A DNA stretch of 64,000 bases from Rhizobium sp. RU33A (GTDB taxonomy: Bacteria; Pseudomonadota; Alphaproteobacteria; Rhizobiales; Rhizobiaceae): positions 124,001 through 188,000 of the forward strand of contig NZ_FTMQ01000001.1 of the NCBI RefSeq assembly GCF_900156055.1. The letters run 5' to 3'. Positions 47,405 through 57,232 of the stretch are shown here, piece after piece. A program made the position numbers and the translations under genes. Numbering within the stretch: position 1 is the first letter of the stretch; every line of letters starts with the position of its first letter. Under the pieces are notes generated by a model. It ran no database searches, had not been told where the DNA came from, and was given only the letters and a program-made list of their open reading frames with translations.

Positions 47405-47497
47405 CCGCCCGAGAATTGCGGGAACAAACCCGGCTGAGCTCCCGTTTCCCATGAGAATTCGCGCCTTGCGCGCCTCAGGACACAAGGGAGCAACCAA

Positions 47498-47794
47498 ATG
47501 AGCAGCCGAACCGATCTTCCCGACACGACAGACCGTCGCACACGCGGCCTGCAGCCGGAACCCATGACGCCGACCGAGGCGCGTCAGGGTTTTAAAGGCA
47601 AACCGGTCCTCATCGTGCTGCTCGGCGGGCTGATCCTCGCCATGCTCGTCTGGATCCCGGCCGAATGGTGGGGCAATTCGATTGCGCCGAGCGAACCGGC
47701 CAACCAGCCGGTCGAGCAGACGGCCCCGTCGCCGAGCGAGAACAACGGCCAGGGTCAGGTCGTACCGGACTCCAGCCCTACCCCCAGCCAGTAA
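47498..47794 (+). CDS. Small single-span membrane protein
   Basis: A 98-residue protein with a basic cytosolic N terminus, one membrane helix (about 37-57, VLIVLLGGLILAMLVWIPAEWW) and a Pro/Ser/Gln-rich periplasmic tail. GGGAGCAACCAA precedes the ATG. No family is recognised. It ends before a ten-pair hairpin (47809-47837) that has no T run. Confidence 0.7.
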   Translation: MSSRTDLPDTTDRRTRGLQPEPMTPTEARQGFKGKPVLIVLLGGLILAMLVWIPAEWWGNSIAPSEPANQPVEQTAPSPSENNGQGQVVPDSSPTPSQ

Positions 47795-47933
47795 CGCGGT
47801 TCAATCTCCCGGAGAGCGGTATAATGGCGCTCTCTGGACATTCCCCCGGTGATTGCCGATAACTGCAGCGGAAACGGCCGAAGCATTTCGGCTGTCCCCC
47901 GTAGTCCCCCTGCGGATGGCAAGGCAGTCGATC

Positions 47934-49238
47934 ATGACCAAGACAGATATCGCGACCAGGGTTTACAACCACGCCTGGAAGCTCGATCCCATCATCCGCA
48001 GCCTGATCGACACGGACTTCTACAAACTGCTGATGCTCCAGATGATCTGGAAGCTCTATCCCCAGGTGAACGCAACCTTCACGCTGATCAATCGCACGAC
48101 CTCGGTCAGACTCGCCGATGAGATCGATGAACAGGAACTGCGGGACCAACTTGATCATGTTCGCTCGCTGCGGTTGACCAAGAAGGAAATGATCTGGCTA
48201 GCGGGTAACACGTTTTACGGTCGCGCCCAGATCTTCGAGCCTGAATTCCTCGCCTGGCTCGGCAATCTCCAGCTCCCCGAATACGAACTCTCCAAGCGGG
48301 ACGGCCAATACGAATTGACCTTCCACGGCTCCTGGATGGAAACGACGCTGTGGGAAATTCCAGCGCTTGCCATCATCAACGAGCTGCGCTCACGGGCTGC
48401 CATGCGCTCCCTCGGCTATTTCACCCTTGACGTGCTCTATGCGCGTGCCAAGGCAAAGATGTGGTCCAAGGTCGAGCGCCTCCGCGAACTGCCAGGTCTG
48501 CGCATTTCCGATTTCGGCACCCGTCGTCGACACAGCTTCCTTTGGCAGCGCTGGTGCGTCGAAGCCCTGAAGGAGGGTATCGGCCCGGCCTTCACCGGCA
48601 CGAGCAATGTGTTGCTCGCGATGGATTCCGATCTCGAAGCCGTCGGGACAAATGCCCATGAACTGCCGATGGTCGTCGCAGCCTTGGCAGAGACCGATGA
48701 GCAACTGGCCGCAGCCCCCTATCAGGTTCTGAAAGACTGGAATCGCCTCTATGGCGGCAATCTGCTGATTGTCCTGCCGGATGCTTACGGCACCACGTCC
48801 TTTCTTCAGCATGCACCGGAATGGGTCGCCGACTGGACCGGTTTCCGACCAGACAGTGCGCCGCCGATCGAAGGCGGCGAGAAGATCATCGAATGGTGGA
48901 AGAAAATGGGCCGGGATCCGCGCAAGAAGCTCCTGATCTTCTCGGACGGTCTGGACGTCGATGCGATCATCGACACCTACCGCCACTTTGCCGGTCGCGT
49001 TCGCATGTCCTTCGGCTGGGGGACCAATCTCACCAATGACTTCGCCGGCTGCGCGCCTGTGGAGATTGCCGGTCTGAAGCCGATTTCCATCGTCTGCAAG
49101 GTTTCGGAAGCCAACGGCCGCCCGGCAGTCAAGCTTTCCGACAATCCGCGCAAGGCGACCGGCGATCCGGAGGAAGTCGAGCGTTACCTCCGCTTCTTCG
49201 GCTCCCAGGACCGCGTCGAGCAGGCCGTTCTTGTCTGA
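47934..49238 (+). CDS. pncB: Nicotinate phosphoribosyltransferase
   Basis: A 434-residue enzyme of NAD salvage that joins nicotinate and PRPP with ATP use. It shows [17 protein letters not shown] near the N terminus, the phosphorylation-site region [25 protein letters not shown], and the phosphate loop [15 protein letters not shown] 47934 follows AAGG; the frame opens 27 codons earlier without homology. The length is typical of the rhizobial enzyme. Confidence 0.96.
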   Translation: MTKTDIATRVYNHAWKLDPIIRSLIDTDFYKLLMLQMIWKLYPQVNATFTLINRTTSVRLADEIDEQELRDQLDHVRSLRLTKKEMIWLAGNTFYGRAQIFEPEFLAWLGNLQLPEYELSKRDGQYELTFHGSWMETTLWEIPALAIINELRSRAAMRSLGYFTLDVLYARAKAKMWSKVERLRELPGLRISDFGTRRRHSFLWQRWCVEALKEGIGPAFTGTSNVLLAMDSDLEAVGTNAHELPMVVAALAETDEQLAAAPYQVLKDWNRLYGGNLLIVLPDAYGTTSFLQHAPEWVADWTGFRPDSAPPIEGGEKIIEWWKKMGRDPRKKLLIFSDGLDVDAIIDTYRHFAGRVRMSFGWGTNLTNDFAGCAPVEIAGLKPISIVCKVSEANGRPAVKLSDNPRKATGDPEEVERYLRFFGSQDRVEQAVLV

Positions 49239-49342
49239 CCTTCGGTTACGCTGATGCTTTAGCAGTCTTGCATCCGCCGCCTTCGCCATGCAGTCTGAGG
49301 GCTGCGGGAGGGAGCCCGCAATCCGCAAGGGAGGACGACCGG

Positions 49343-49804
49343 ATGGACATGCAAGGCAGCGAGCGCATTGAAGCGCCGGTGGAAACCGTATGGCGTGCGC
49401 TGAACGATCCCGAAATCCTCAGGCAGTCCATTCCGGGCTGCGAAAGCCTGGAAAAGACCTCTGACAGTCAGATGGCCGCCAAGGTCGTTCTGAAGATCGG
49501 GCCGATCAAGGCAAAGTTCGAAGGGGCCGTCGAGCTGCACAATCTGAATCCGCCGTATTCCTACACGATATCAGGCGAAGGGAAGGGCGGTCTGGCCGGT
49601 TTTGCCAAGGGTGGTGCAGATGTGACCCTGACACCGGAAGAGGACGGAGCGACTTTGCTCACTTATACGGTAAAGGCCGAGGTCGGCGGCAAGATCGCCC
49701 AGCTGGGTAGCCGTCTGATTGAATCGACCTCCAAGAAGCTTGCAGGTGAGTTCTTCTCGAACTTCAATTCCGCAGTCACCGGCGGCGTAGAGACAGACGC
49801 TTGA
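49343..49804 (+). CDS. CoxG-like SRPBCC protein
   Basis: A 153-residue protein of the carbon-monoxide-dehydrogenase subunit G (CoxG) group in the START/SRPBCC fold. The opening MDMQGSERIEAPVETVWRALNDPEILRQSIPGC is diagnostic. No CO dehydrogenase genes are nearby, and most homologues bind lipids or hydrophobic ligands; the role here is unknown. GGGAGGA lies seven bases before ATG 49343. Confidence 0.88.
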   Translation: MDMQGSERIEAPVETVWRALNDPEILRQSIPGCESLEKTSDSQMAAKVVLKIGPIKAKFEGAVELHNLNPPYSYTISGEGKGGLAGFAKGGADVTLTPEEDGATLLTYTVKAEVGGKIAQLGSRLIESTSKKLAGEFFSNFNSAVTGGVETDA

Positions 49805-49896
49805 CGGATGATGCAGGATCGGGTGAAAGCCCGGCACAAGGAAGCGGCGGCATCGTGGAACCAGCCGAGATGATTCGGCCTTAAGGGGACATGATG

Positions 49897-50052
49897 ATGA
49901 ACGAAGGACCTGATCAGTATTTCGAGCAGCAGGATATGGCGATCAAGCTGATGCTTCTCGAGAACAAATCCGACGAACTGACGGACATCCTGGTTGAAGC
50001 GCTGCAGGATGCGTTGAAGCTCCTGGAAGAAGAGCTCACGACCGTCCACTGA
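49897..50052 (+). CDS. Small acidic helical protein (51 residues)
   Basis: A short frame encodes MNEGPDQYFEQQDMAIKLM followed by leucine-rich helix to ELTTVH. Three in-frame ATGs occur at 49891, 49894 and 49897; the last is eight bases after AAGGGG and is preferred. The pattern of charged and leucine residues (LLENKSDELTDILVEAL) predicts one amphipathic helix pair, suited to a protein-protein adaptor. It lies 92 bases after the CoxG-like gene and converges on tadC. No family is recognised. Confidence 0.6.
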   Translation: MNEGPDQYFEQQDMAIKLMLLENKSDELTDILVEALQDALKLLEEELTTVH

Positions 50053-50070
50053 TAGTGACCTGTCTGTCGA

Positions 50071-51057
50071 TCAGAACCTGTCGGAGACCTGGATCCCGGC
50101 GGGCCCCAGAATGACGGCGATCAGCACCGGCAGAAAGAACAGGATCATCGGAACGGTGAGCTTCGGCGGAAGGGCTGCTGCCTTTTTCTCCGCTTCGTTC
50201 ATGCGCTCGTCGCGCCCCTCTTGTGCAAGCACGCGCAGAGCTTGCGCGACAGGCGTGCCGTATCGGTCGGCCTGGATGAGGGCCTGAACGACGTTCTTGA
50301 CACCGTCGAGCTGCGTTCGTGTGCCTAGATTTTCGAGCGCCTGGCGGCGGTCGGGAAGAAACGAAAGTTCGGCCGTGGTCAGCACCATTTCCTCGGCAAG
50401 CTCGGGCGATTGCTCGCCGATTTCGTCCGAGACGCGCCGCATCGCCGCTTCCAGCGAGATACCCGATTCCACGCAGATCAGCATCAGATCCAGCGCATCC
50501 GGCCAGGCGCGCTTGATTGACTGCTGACGTTTTGTGATGCGGTTCGAAATGTAAATGTTCGGCAGGTAAAAGCCGAGATAGCCGCCGAGAATGGTGACGA
50601 ACAGACGAACCGGCAGCGCCTTTTCGGCCAGATTGCCGAGCACGAAGATCCAGAAGGCCGTAAGTGCGAGCGTTGCGAACGGCAACAGGAAACGCGCCAG
50701 CAGGAACATGTTCAGCGCGTTCTGCGACCGAAGACCCGCCGCCTTCAGCTTGTCCACCGTGGTGTCATCCACCAGGGCTTTACGCAGGTTGAAGCGTTCG
50801 ACGATGTCACGGACGGACTTGTTGTTGGTCGTGCGCAGCGATGCCCGTCCCTGTGCGGCGTCGGAATTCAGCTTGGCGCGCTCGCGCGCCCGGATGAGGT
50901 CACGCTCGGTCGACACGGCCCGCATGCGTTTGTTGAGATCGCCCCGCTCCAGATATGGCATGGCAATGGTGTAGAACGTCCCGAACACCGCAAGCGCCAC
51001 CAGGACGGCGATGATCAGTGCCGGATCGGTCACTTGTGCAGCCCAGTCTTCGGTCAT
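50071..51057 (-). CDS. tadC: Tad pilus inner-membrane platform protein TadC
   Basis: A 328-residue type II secretion F-domain protein forming the platform of the Flp pilus machine with TadB. An N-terminal helix, a cytosolic region with RMRAVSTERDLIRARERAK, and the F domain (ALDLMLICVESGISLEAAMRRVSDE, about 180-205) are present, with two C-terminal helices. It ends the minus-strand cpa/tad operon and lies 12 bases after tadB. Confidence 0.92.
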   Translation of the reverse strand: MTEDWAAQVTDPALIIAVLVALAVFGTFYTIAMPYLERGDLNKRMRAVSTERDLIRARERAKLNSDAAQGRASLRTTNNKSVRDIVERFNLRKALVDDTTVDKLKAAGLRSQNALNMFLLARFLLPFATLALTAFWIFVLGNLAEKALPVRLFVTILGGYLGFYLPNIYISNRITKRQQSIKRAWPDALDLMLICVESGISLEAAMRRVSDEIGEQSPELAEEMVLTTAELSFLPDRRQALENLGTRTQLDGVKNVVQALIQADRYGTPVAQALRVLAQEGRDERMNEAEKKAAALPPKLTVPMILFFLPVLIAVILGPAGIQVSDRF

Positions 51058-51069
51058 CCCACCAGCCCC

Positions 51070-52086
51070 TCAAATCTCGAAATTGATCATGTTGCGCATG
51101 ACCAGCAGACCGATACTCATCCAGACCGCAGAAATCCCGAGGATCAGGTGGCCGCGCGAATCGGTGAACAGGATCGTGATGTAGCCGGGGGACGTGATGT
51201 AGACGAGAAACGCCACGATGAAGGGCAGGGCGCCGATGATCGCGGCCGATGCCTTCGCTTCCATCGAAAGCGCGTTGACCTTGGCTTTCATCTTCTTGCG
51301 GTCGCGCAACACGCGCGAGAGATTGGCGAGCGCTTCGGACAGGTTGCCGCCGGCCTGACCCTGGATCGCAATGACGATGGCAAAGAAGCTGACTTCCGAG
51401 AGCGGCATGGTCTGCTGCATGCGGGCAACGGAGTCTGCGACGCTGAGGCCCAGCTGCTGCGATTCGACGATGCGGCGGAACTCGGTCTTGACCGGTTCCT
51501 GGCCATCGGAGGCAATCATCCGGATTGCGTCGTTGAGCGGCAGACCCGATCGGATCGAGCGCACCATCACGTCGAGCGAATTGGGGAATTCCTCCAGAAA
51601 CTTCTTCTGTCGGCGGCCCACGAGGAAGCCGACGATCCAGCGCGGCAAACCGAGACCGGCAACGATGGCGGCGCCGACGATCACAAGGATCGGCATCCCG
51701 GCGAGGAAAGTCATCGCGAGGACAACGATGCCAAGAACGCCGCTCAAGACGTAGAACTGGGTGAGTGAAACCGAAAGGCCGGATTGCACCAGCTTGGCCT
51801 TCATGCTTGCGGCATTGGCCTTCTTGGTCTTTTCCTGTTGCTGCTTCTTCTCGAGTTCCTTGAGCGAATCCTGAACCGATTTGCGGCGCTTCGAGATCTC
51901 CTGCACGCGATCGCGTGCGGCCTTCATCTGCGCCGTGTCCGTTTCCGCCGATCGCACCCTGTTGATACGGGTCGCGGTTTTCTTGTCCGTTTCGATCCGG
52001 GAATAGAGCACCCCATAGGCGATCGCGCCTGTCGAAACGGCGGCGAGGAGGACGATGGCCAGGATGGTGGGATCGATGCCGAACAT
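51070..52086 (-). CDS. tadB: Tad pilus inner-membrane platform protein TadB
   Basis: A 338-residue F-domain protein paired with TadC. N-terminal membrane segment (about 3-26), a charged coiled region (QEISKRRKSVQDSLKELEKKQQQEK), then the F domain with SLDVMVRSIRSGLPLNDAIRMIASDG (about 170-195) and C-terminal helices. ATG 52086 lies five bases after the cpaF stop; a longer frame to 52452 merely overlaps cpaF. Confidence 0.92.
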   Translation of the reverse strand: MFGIDPTILAIVLLAAVSTGAIAYGVLYSRIETDKKTATRINRVRSAETDTAQMKAARDRVQEISKRRKSVQDSLKELEKKQQQEKTKKANAASMKAKLVQSGLSVSLTQFYVLSGVLGIVVLAMTFLAGMPILVIVGAAIVAGLGLPRWIVGFLVGRRQKKFLEEFPNSLDVMVRSIRSGLPLNDAIRMIASDGQEPVKTEFRRIVESQQLGLSVADSVARMQQTMPLSEVSFFAIVIAIQGQAGGNLSEALANLSRVLRDRKKMKAKVNALSMEAKASAAIIGALPFIVAFLVYITSPGYITILFTDSRGHLILGISAVWMSIGLLVMRNMINFEI

Positions 52087-52091
52087 GGTGA

Positions 52092-53576
52092 TCAGATCCC
52101 CTTGGACTTCTGTTCCATGGCGTCGAGTGCTGCCGCCAGGCGACGATCTTCGTTGTAGTAGCGAGCGCGATCCCAGAAATGCGGCTTGCCGATCCCGGTC
52201 GACATGTGCCGGCCGATGATCTTGCCAGCAGCGTCTTCGCCGTCGATTTCGTAGCGCATCAGGTCCTGGGTGATGATCACATCCCCTTCCATCCCGATCA
52301 CCTCGGTGATGTGGGTGATGCGACGTGAACCGTCGCGCAGGCGCGCCGCCTGAATGATCACGTCGATCGATCCGGAGATGATTTCGCGTACGGTCTTGGC
52401 CGGCAGCGAAAAGCCGCCCATGGCGATCATCGATTCCATACGGCTGAGGCACTCGCGCGGCGTGTTGGCGTGGATGGTGCCCATCGATCCGTCGTGACCC
52501 GTGTTCATCGCCTGCAACAGGTCGAAGACTTCGGGTCCGCGCACTTCACCGACGATGATGCGTTCGGGACGCATACGCAGGCAGTTCTTGACGAGGTCAC
52601 GCATGGTGATCTCGCCTTCGCCTTCGATGTTCGGCGGACGGGTTTCCAGGCGCACCACATGCGGCTGCTGCAGCTGCAGTTCGGCCGTGTCTTCGCAAGT
52701 GATGATGCGCTCGTCAGTGTCGATGAAGCCCGTCAGGCAGTTCAGCAGCGTCGTCTTACCCGAGCCGGTACCACCTGAGATGACTACGTTGCAGCGGACG
52801 CGCCCGATGATCTGCAGCACTTCTGCACCTTCGGGCGTAATCGCGCCGAACTTGACCAGCTGGGCAAGGTTCAGCTTGTCCTTCTTGAACTTACGAATGG
52901 TGAGCGCCGGACCGTCGATCGCGAGCGGCGGTGCAATCACGTTGACACGCGATCCGTCGGGAAGGCGGGCGTCGCAGATCGGGCTCGACTCATCGACGCG
53001 ACGCCCGACCTGGCTGACGATGCGCTGGCAGATCGAGAGGAGCTGCGAATTGTCGCGGAACCGGATCTCGGACTCGATCGTCTTGCCACCGACTTCGATG
53101 AAGGTCTGGCCGGCACCGTTGACCATGATGTCGGCGATGTCGTCGCGGGCCAGAAGCGGTTCGAGCGGACCGTAGCCCAGAACGTCGTTGCAGATGTCGT
53201 CGAGCAGCTCTTCCTGCTCCGAGATCGACATCGCGAAGTTCTTGATCGTGATGATGTCGTTGACGATGTCGCGGATTTCTTCGCGCGCGCTTTCGCCATC
53301 GAGCTTGGCGAGCTGCGACAGATCGATCGTGTCGATCAGTGCCGAGAAGACCTGGCTCTTGGTGTCGTAATAGTCCTCTGTCCGCGGCGGCTTCTTGCGG
53401 CCGGGCGTCTGCATCGAAGGCGGTGTCACCTGCTGACGTGTGCTGACTTCCGGGCTGCCGGGTTCGATGAGCGTGCTGGAGCGTGCCGCGGGCGCAGCAG
53501 CAGACGGCTGTGTCGGGATCGTGCCGACGCCCGCCCCGCCCTTGCCGAAACCGTCGTTTCCGCGTTTGCCAAACAT
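52092..53576 (-). CDS. cpaF: Tad pilus secretion ATPase CpaF (TadA)
   Basis: A 494-residue VirB11/GspE-type hexameric ATPase that drives pilus extension and retraction. Walker A SGGTGSGKTTLLNCL is at about 265-279, the Asp box at TCEDTAELQLQ and the Walker B region at MRPERIIVGEVRGPE. A low-complexity N-terminal region (1-90, Pro/Ala/Ser) precedes the helical N domain. It is in the middle of the cpa operon, 26 bases after cpaE. Confidence 0.95.
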   Translation of the reverse strand: MFGKRGNDGFGKGGAGVGTIPTQPSAAAPAARSSTLIEPGSPEVSTRQQVTPPSMQTPGRKKPPRTEDYYDTKSQVFSALIDTIDLSQLAKLDGESAREEIRDIVNDIITIKNFAMSISEQEELLDDICNDVLGYGPLEPLLARDDIADIMVNGAGQTFIEVGGKTIESEIRFRDNSQLLSICQRIVSQVGRRVDESSPICDARLPDGSRVNVIAPPLAIDGPALTIRKFKKDKLNLAQLVKFGAITPEGAEVLQIIGRVRCNVVISGGTGSGKTTLLNCLTGFIDTDERIITCEDTAELQLQQPHVVRLETRPPNIEGEGEITMRDLVKNCLRMRPERIIVGEVRGPEVFDLLQAMNTGHDGSMGTIHANTPRECLSRMESMIAMGGFSLPAKTVREIISGSIDVIIQAARLRDGSRRITHITEVIGMEGDVIITQDLMRYEIDGEDAAGKIIGRHMSTGIGKPHFWDRARYYNEDRRLAAALDAMEQKSKGI

Positions 53577-53602
53577 GAGCTCTACCTGTTCCTGTTAGCG
53601 GT

Positions 53603-54892
53603 CTACTTCTTGCGCAGCTTTTCGATGAACGAGCCGAGACCCGCCTTCTTGGGTTTTTTGATCGTGGCACGGCCCGTGACGAGATGTGCGAGCTGCGAGA
53701 ACGTCTCCGCCGTCGGCGATTTGCCATCCATCTCGCTGATCATCCGGCCGCTATTGGCAGCGGTGCCGAAAAGCTGGGCGTCGAACGGGATGATTGCGAC
53801 CGGATCGAGCTCGAGCGGTTCGAAGAAGTCTGCTGGCGCGATCTCCGGCCGCTTCGGCATGCCCACCTGGTTGAGGATGAGATGCGGCGCCTTGTCCTGC
53901 GGTCTCAGCTTTTTCAAGGCATCGATCATGTTCTTCATGTTGCGCAGATTGGCGAGGTCCGGCGCGCAGGTGATAACGATCTCGTCGACGTCAGAAAGCA
54001 CCGCACGGGTCCAGTCGGCCCAGGTATGCGGCAAGTCGAGCACCGTCACGGGAGCGCTCCGCTGCAAAACGTCGAGGATCGGCTGGAAGGCGCCGCGCTC
54101 GTAGTCGTAACCGCGGTCGAGCATCGACGGGGCTGCGAGCAGCGAAAGGTTCTGCCCGCATTTGGTCAGCAGTCGGTCGAGAAAGACTTCGTCGAGACGC
54201 TCAGGCGAAAACACGGCTTCCGCCATGCCCTGGGCCGGATCCTGGTCGAAGTCGATATTCGCGGTACCGAAGGGCAGATCGAGGTCGGCAAGCACCGTTT
54301 CGGTCGAAAACAGCGACGAAATGCCGAAGGCGCAGTTATGCGCAATGGTCGAGGACCCCACGCCGCCCTTGGCGCCGATGAAGGCGATGCTGCGGCCGAG
54401 CGGCTCGGCCTCCGGATCGACGAAGATCGAGGCGATGGAACTCATCATGTCGGCCATGGTGAAGGGCGCCACGATGTATTCGGAAATGCCGTTACGGATC
54501 AGTTCGCGGTAGAGCGCGATATCGTTGTGCCGGCCGACGAGGATCACCCGCGAGCTCGGATCGCAGACTTGGGCCAGCGGTGCCAGCTCCGTCATCAGGT
54601 CGCGCGGTCCCGCGTCTGTTTCCAGAATGATGAGGTTCGGCGTCGGCGTCGAGGAGAACATGTTCGCTGCTGCGGCGATATTGCCATGCGTGATACGCAT
54701 GCTGACACGCGCCATGCGTCGGTCGCCGGCGCATTGCTCCATCGTCCGATGCACGCCGTCGCTGATGCAGAAGGCATGGATCGAGATGCGCGGCAACGGA
54801 CGCAGGCTTTCGACGTCGCCCGCGATCACGCTCTCGGAAGCGCTACGATATCCCTCGTTGGATTCGCCGATGTCATAGTCGATCGCGTTCAT
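53603..54892 (-). CDS. cpaE: Tad pilus assembly protein CpaE (TadZ), deviant ParA-like ATPase
   Basis: A 429-residue polar localisation factor for the Tad machine. A receiver-like N-terminal domain (about 35-160) precedes a MinD/ParA-like domain. The P-loop reads K175-GGVGSST: the signature lysine is kept, but the second, catalytic lysine of KGGxGKT is replaced by serine, a change often seen in CpaE/TadZ. It lies 26 bases upstream of cpaF. Confidence 0.93.
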   Translation of the reverse strand: MNAIDYDIGESNEGYRSASESVIAGDVESLRPLPRISIHAFCISDGVHRTMEQCAGDRRMARVSMRITHGNIAAAANMFSSTPTPNLIILETDAGPRDLMTELAPLAQVCDPSSRVILVGRHNDIALYRELIRNGISEYIVAPFTMADMMSSIASIFVDPEAEPLGRSIAFIGAKGGVGSSTIAHNCAFGISSLFSTETVLADLDLPFGTANIDFDQDPAQGMAEAVFSPERLDEVFLDRLLTKCGQNLSLLAAPSMLDRGYDYERGAFQPILDVLQRSAPVTVLDLPHTWADWTRAVLSDVDEIVITCAPDLANLRNMKNMIDALKKLRPQDKAPHLILNQVGMPKRPEIAPADFFEPLELDPVAIIPFDAQLFGTAANSGRMISEMDGKSPTAETFSQLAHLVTGRATIKKPKKAGLGSFIEKLRKK

Positions 54893-54925
54893 GCTCTCAT
54901 CCTGTCCTCTTGGACCGCAGTCACA

Positions 54926-55645
54926 TCAATTCGTGGAGGTGTCGCTGCCCTGGCGATAAAGTCCGATCACGGTCGAGCGCCTGGTGGCGTCGATCGGAGC
55001 CATGTCGCGGGGGGTGACGAGATCCATCGGATTGGCGATTTGTTCGGCGAGGTTGCTCTGCGTCGCGCAGCCGAAATTGTGATAGTTCTTGTTGCTGAAG
55101 GTGTTGTTCTGCAGGTCCTCCGGCCATTCGCCGCAGGGATTGGTCATCGCGGTGATCGCGACATAGCTGATCCTGACAGGGGCCGCATTGCTGTTGGCTT
55201 CTGCCTGATACGACGTTTCGATGATCTTGTTGGCAGCAACGCCCCGCGTGGTCAGAACATGGCGGATCTGCTTGCGCATGGCCGACGCCGCGCCGGAATT
55301 TGGTGAGCCATGCGGCACCAAGACCTGGATCGTGCCCGTCGACGCCGACAGATAGTCTGCGGCAAATCCGGCGATCGAATCCTGCACGCCAACCGTCAGC
55401 GACCGGTCGCCCGAGGCGATCGGAACGTCGAGCGTGTGTTCCACTTCGCTCAGCATGATCGGATGTCGCGTACGGTAGTCGTCGGGGATAGCGGACGTTG
55501 TCATCCGGTCCTTCGTGCTGCCGCAGCCGGAAAGCGCGACGGCTGTTCCGACAACGAGGCCGGCAAGGACGATACGCTGGAATGAATGACCCACTGATGC
55601 CATGGCTGGCCGACTTTCCCTAACTTGACGCGTCGAATGTTTCAT
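54926..55645 (-). CDS. cpaD: Pilus assembly lipoprotein CpaD
   Basis: A 239-residue outer-membrane lipoprotein that supports the CpaC secretin. The lipobox is LSGC (about residues 38-41, LVVGTAVALSGCGSTKDR). Conserved CpaD features include RHPIMLSEVEHTLDVPI and NPCGEWPEDLQNNTFSNKNYHNFGCATQSNLAEQIANP. ATG 55645 follows GAGG by six bases; a GTG at 55666 overlapping the cpaC stop is the alternative. Confidence 0.92.
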   Translation of the reverse strand: MKHSTRQVRESRPAMASVGHSFQRIVLAGLVVGTAVALSGCGSTKDRMTTSAIPDDYRTRHPIMLSEVEHTLDVPIASGDRSLTVGVQDSIAGFAADYLSASTGTIQVLVPHGSPNSGAASAMRKQIRHVLTTRGVAANKIIETSYQAEANSNAAPVRISYVAITAMTNPCGEWPEDLQNNTFSNKNYHNFGCATQSNLAEQIANPMDLVTPRDMAPIDATRRSTVIGLYRQGSDTSTN

Positions 55646-55662
55646 CACGATCCTCACGCCGT

Positions 55663-57219
55663 TCACTTGTAGATGAAGCCGACAGCGCCATGATATTGGC
55701 CGGTCGGTTGGTTGTTCTCGCGGCGGCCATAGACCTTGTTCACCTTGTTCAGGAAGAAGGTCGCGCCGTCGTTCTCGGGGTTGAAGTTGTCATCCGGTCG
55801 CGACAGGGCACCGCGTGCAACGGGCCGCACCAGATAGGGCGTCGCGATGATCACGAGTTCCGTTTCGTTGCGCTGGAAGTCCTTGCTACGGAACAGCGTG
55901 CCGAGAACGGGTACCTTGGAAAGCCCGGGCAGCCCGGACATCGCCTGGCGAATATTGTCCTGAACGAGACCGGCAATCACGATCGAGCCACCGGACGGCA
56001 GTTCGACCGTCGTTGAGGCTTCACGCTTGCGGATCGAAAGGAAGGTCGAGCCCGGGACCTGATTGAGAACGTTGCCCGTGACCTGCGAGGATTCCCAGGT
56101 CGGCTCGGAGACATTGGTCTCGATCTGTAGGCTGATACGACCGGGCGCCAGAACGACCGGACGGAAGTTCAATTCGATGCCGTAGTCGATGCTTTGCGTC
56201 GTGCGTTCGATGGAAGTGCCTTCTTCGTCGCTCGACACCTCCTGCGGTCCGGCAAGCCGGAATTCGCCGCCGACGTAGAACTTTGCGGGCTCGCCCGAAA
56301 TTGCGGTTAGGCTCGGCTCGGCCAGCGTGCGCATGACGCCGGCCTGCTCCATGGCATTGATGTAGGTATTGAGCCCGAGGCCGCCGATGCCAGCAGAAAT
56401 CGTAGCCGTCCCTGTCGGATCGATGGCATTGCCGAGGTTCGACGGATTGGCATAGCTGATGCCGGTCGATCCGTCGGAGATGCTGCCCGAGAAACCAAGC
56501 TGCTTCAGCACCTGCCGGCTGACTTCTGCCACGGTGACCTTCAGGGTCACCTGATCCTCGCCCTCGATGGTCAGGAGGTTGACGATCTGTGATGTCTGTC
56601 TCTGTTCGGCATAGATCGCGACGGCGCCGTCGCCGCTGCTCTCGCTTGTCGCGGTCGTGTTGCGGGTGGTCGCTTCACCGCCCTTAAGGAAAGCTTCCGC
56701 AAGGCTCGCTGCGCGAGATGCATCCTGCGGGGTACGCACGCTGCCGGTCAGGACGATGTTGTCGGAGACGATTTCGACCTTGATGTCGGATTCTGGAATG
56801 AAGCGGCGCAGATTGGTTTCAAGACCCGAGATGTCGCGCTCGATCTGGATATCCAGGCTGACGATCTCCTCGCCATTGGCGCCGAAGATGAAGATATTGG
56901 TCTGACCGACCATCTTGCCGAACAGATAGATTCGGCGCGACGAGCGCGTCACAGCATCGGCCATGACCGGATCTGCGACCAGGATGTCGTGTGCATCTGC
57001 GGGTAGGTCGACAACCAGCGCCTTGTTGAGGCCGAGCTTTACCGCCCGGCGAGCGCCGGGACCGGAATTGGTAATGCGCAGGACCGTCTGCTGGGCCGCT
57101 TCCGCTGCAGGCACCATGGATCCGTGGTCAAGAAAGGAGCTCGGAGCACCTGTGATCGCCATGGCAAAGGCGATGCTTGCGGTCAGCGATACCTTCAGTT
57201 TGTGTGTCAGACTGGCCAC
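55663..57219 (-). CDS. cpaC: Tad pilus secretin CpaC (RcpA)
   Basis: A 518-residue outer-membrane secretin forming the pilus exit pore. A signal peptide covers about residues 1-40, followed by the pilus N-terminal domain (VLRITNSGPGARRAVKLGLNKALVVDLP...), a BON-like repeat, and the secretin domain with VELPSGGSIVIAGLVQDN and PVLGTLFRSKDFQRNETELVIIATPYLV. The start is GTG 57219 with GGAGA upstream. A related stand-alone N-terminal domain protein is encoded at 59465. Confidence 0.95.
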   Translation of the reverse strand: MASLTHKLKVSLTASIAFAMAITGAPSSFLDHGSMVPAAEAAQQTVLRITNSGPGARRAVKLGLNKALVVDLPADAHDILVADPVMADAVTRSSRRIYLFGKMVGQTNIFIFGANGEEIVSLDIQIERDISGLETNLRRFIPESDIKVEIVSDNIVLTGSVRTPQDASRAASLAEAFLKGGEATTRNTTATSESSGDGAVAIYAEQRQTSQIVNLLTIEGEDQVTLKVTVAEVSRQVLKQLGFSGSISDGSTGISYANPSNLGNAIDPTGTATISAGIGGLGLNTYINAMEQAGVMRTLAEPSLTAISGEPAKFYVGGEFRLAGPQEVSSDEEGTSIERTTQSIDYGIELNFRPVVLAPGRISLQIETNVSEPTWESSQVTGNVLNQVPGSTFLSIRKREASTTVELPSGGSIVIAGLVQDNIRQAMSGLPGLSKVPVLGTLFRSKDFQRNETELVIIATPYLVRPVARGALSRPDDNFNPENDGATFFLNKVNKVYGRRENNQPTGQYHGAVGFIYK

Positions 57220-57232
57220 GATGGGTCTCCAC

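Noticed and set aside
47809..47837. Ten-pair hairpin before pncB
   Set aside because: No T run follows, so it is not called a terminator; no riboswitch family could be recognised.
53684..55306. 540-codon plus-strand frame antisense to cpaE and cpaD
   Set aside because: It spans two real minus-strand genes and their gap and has no protein-like motifs.
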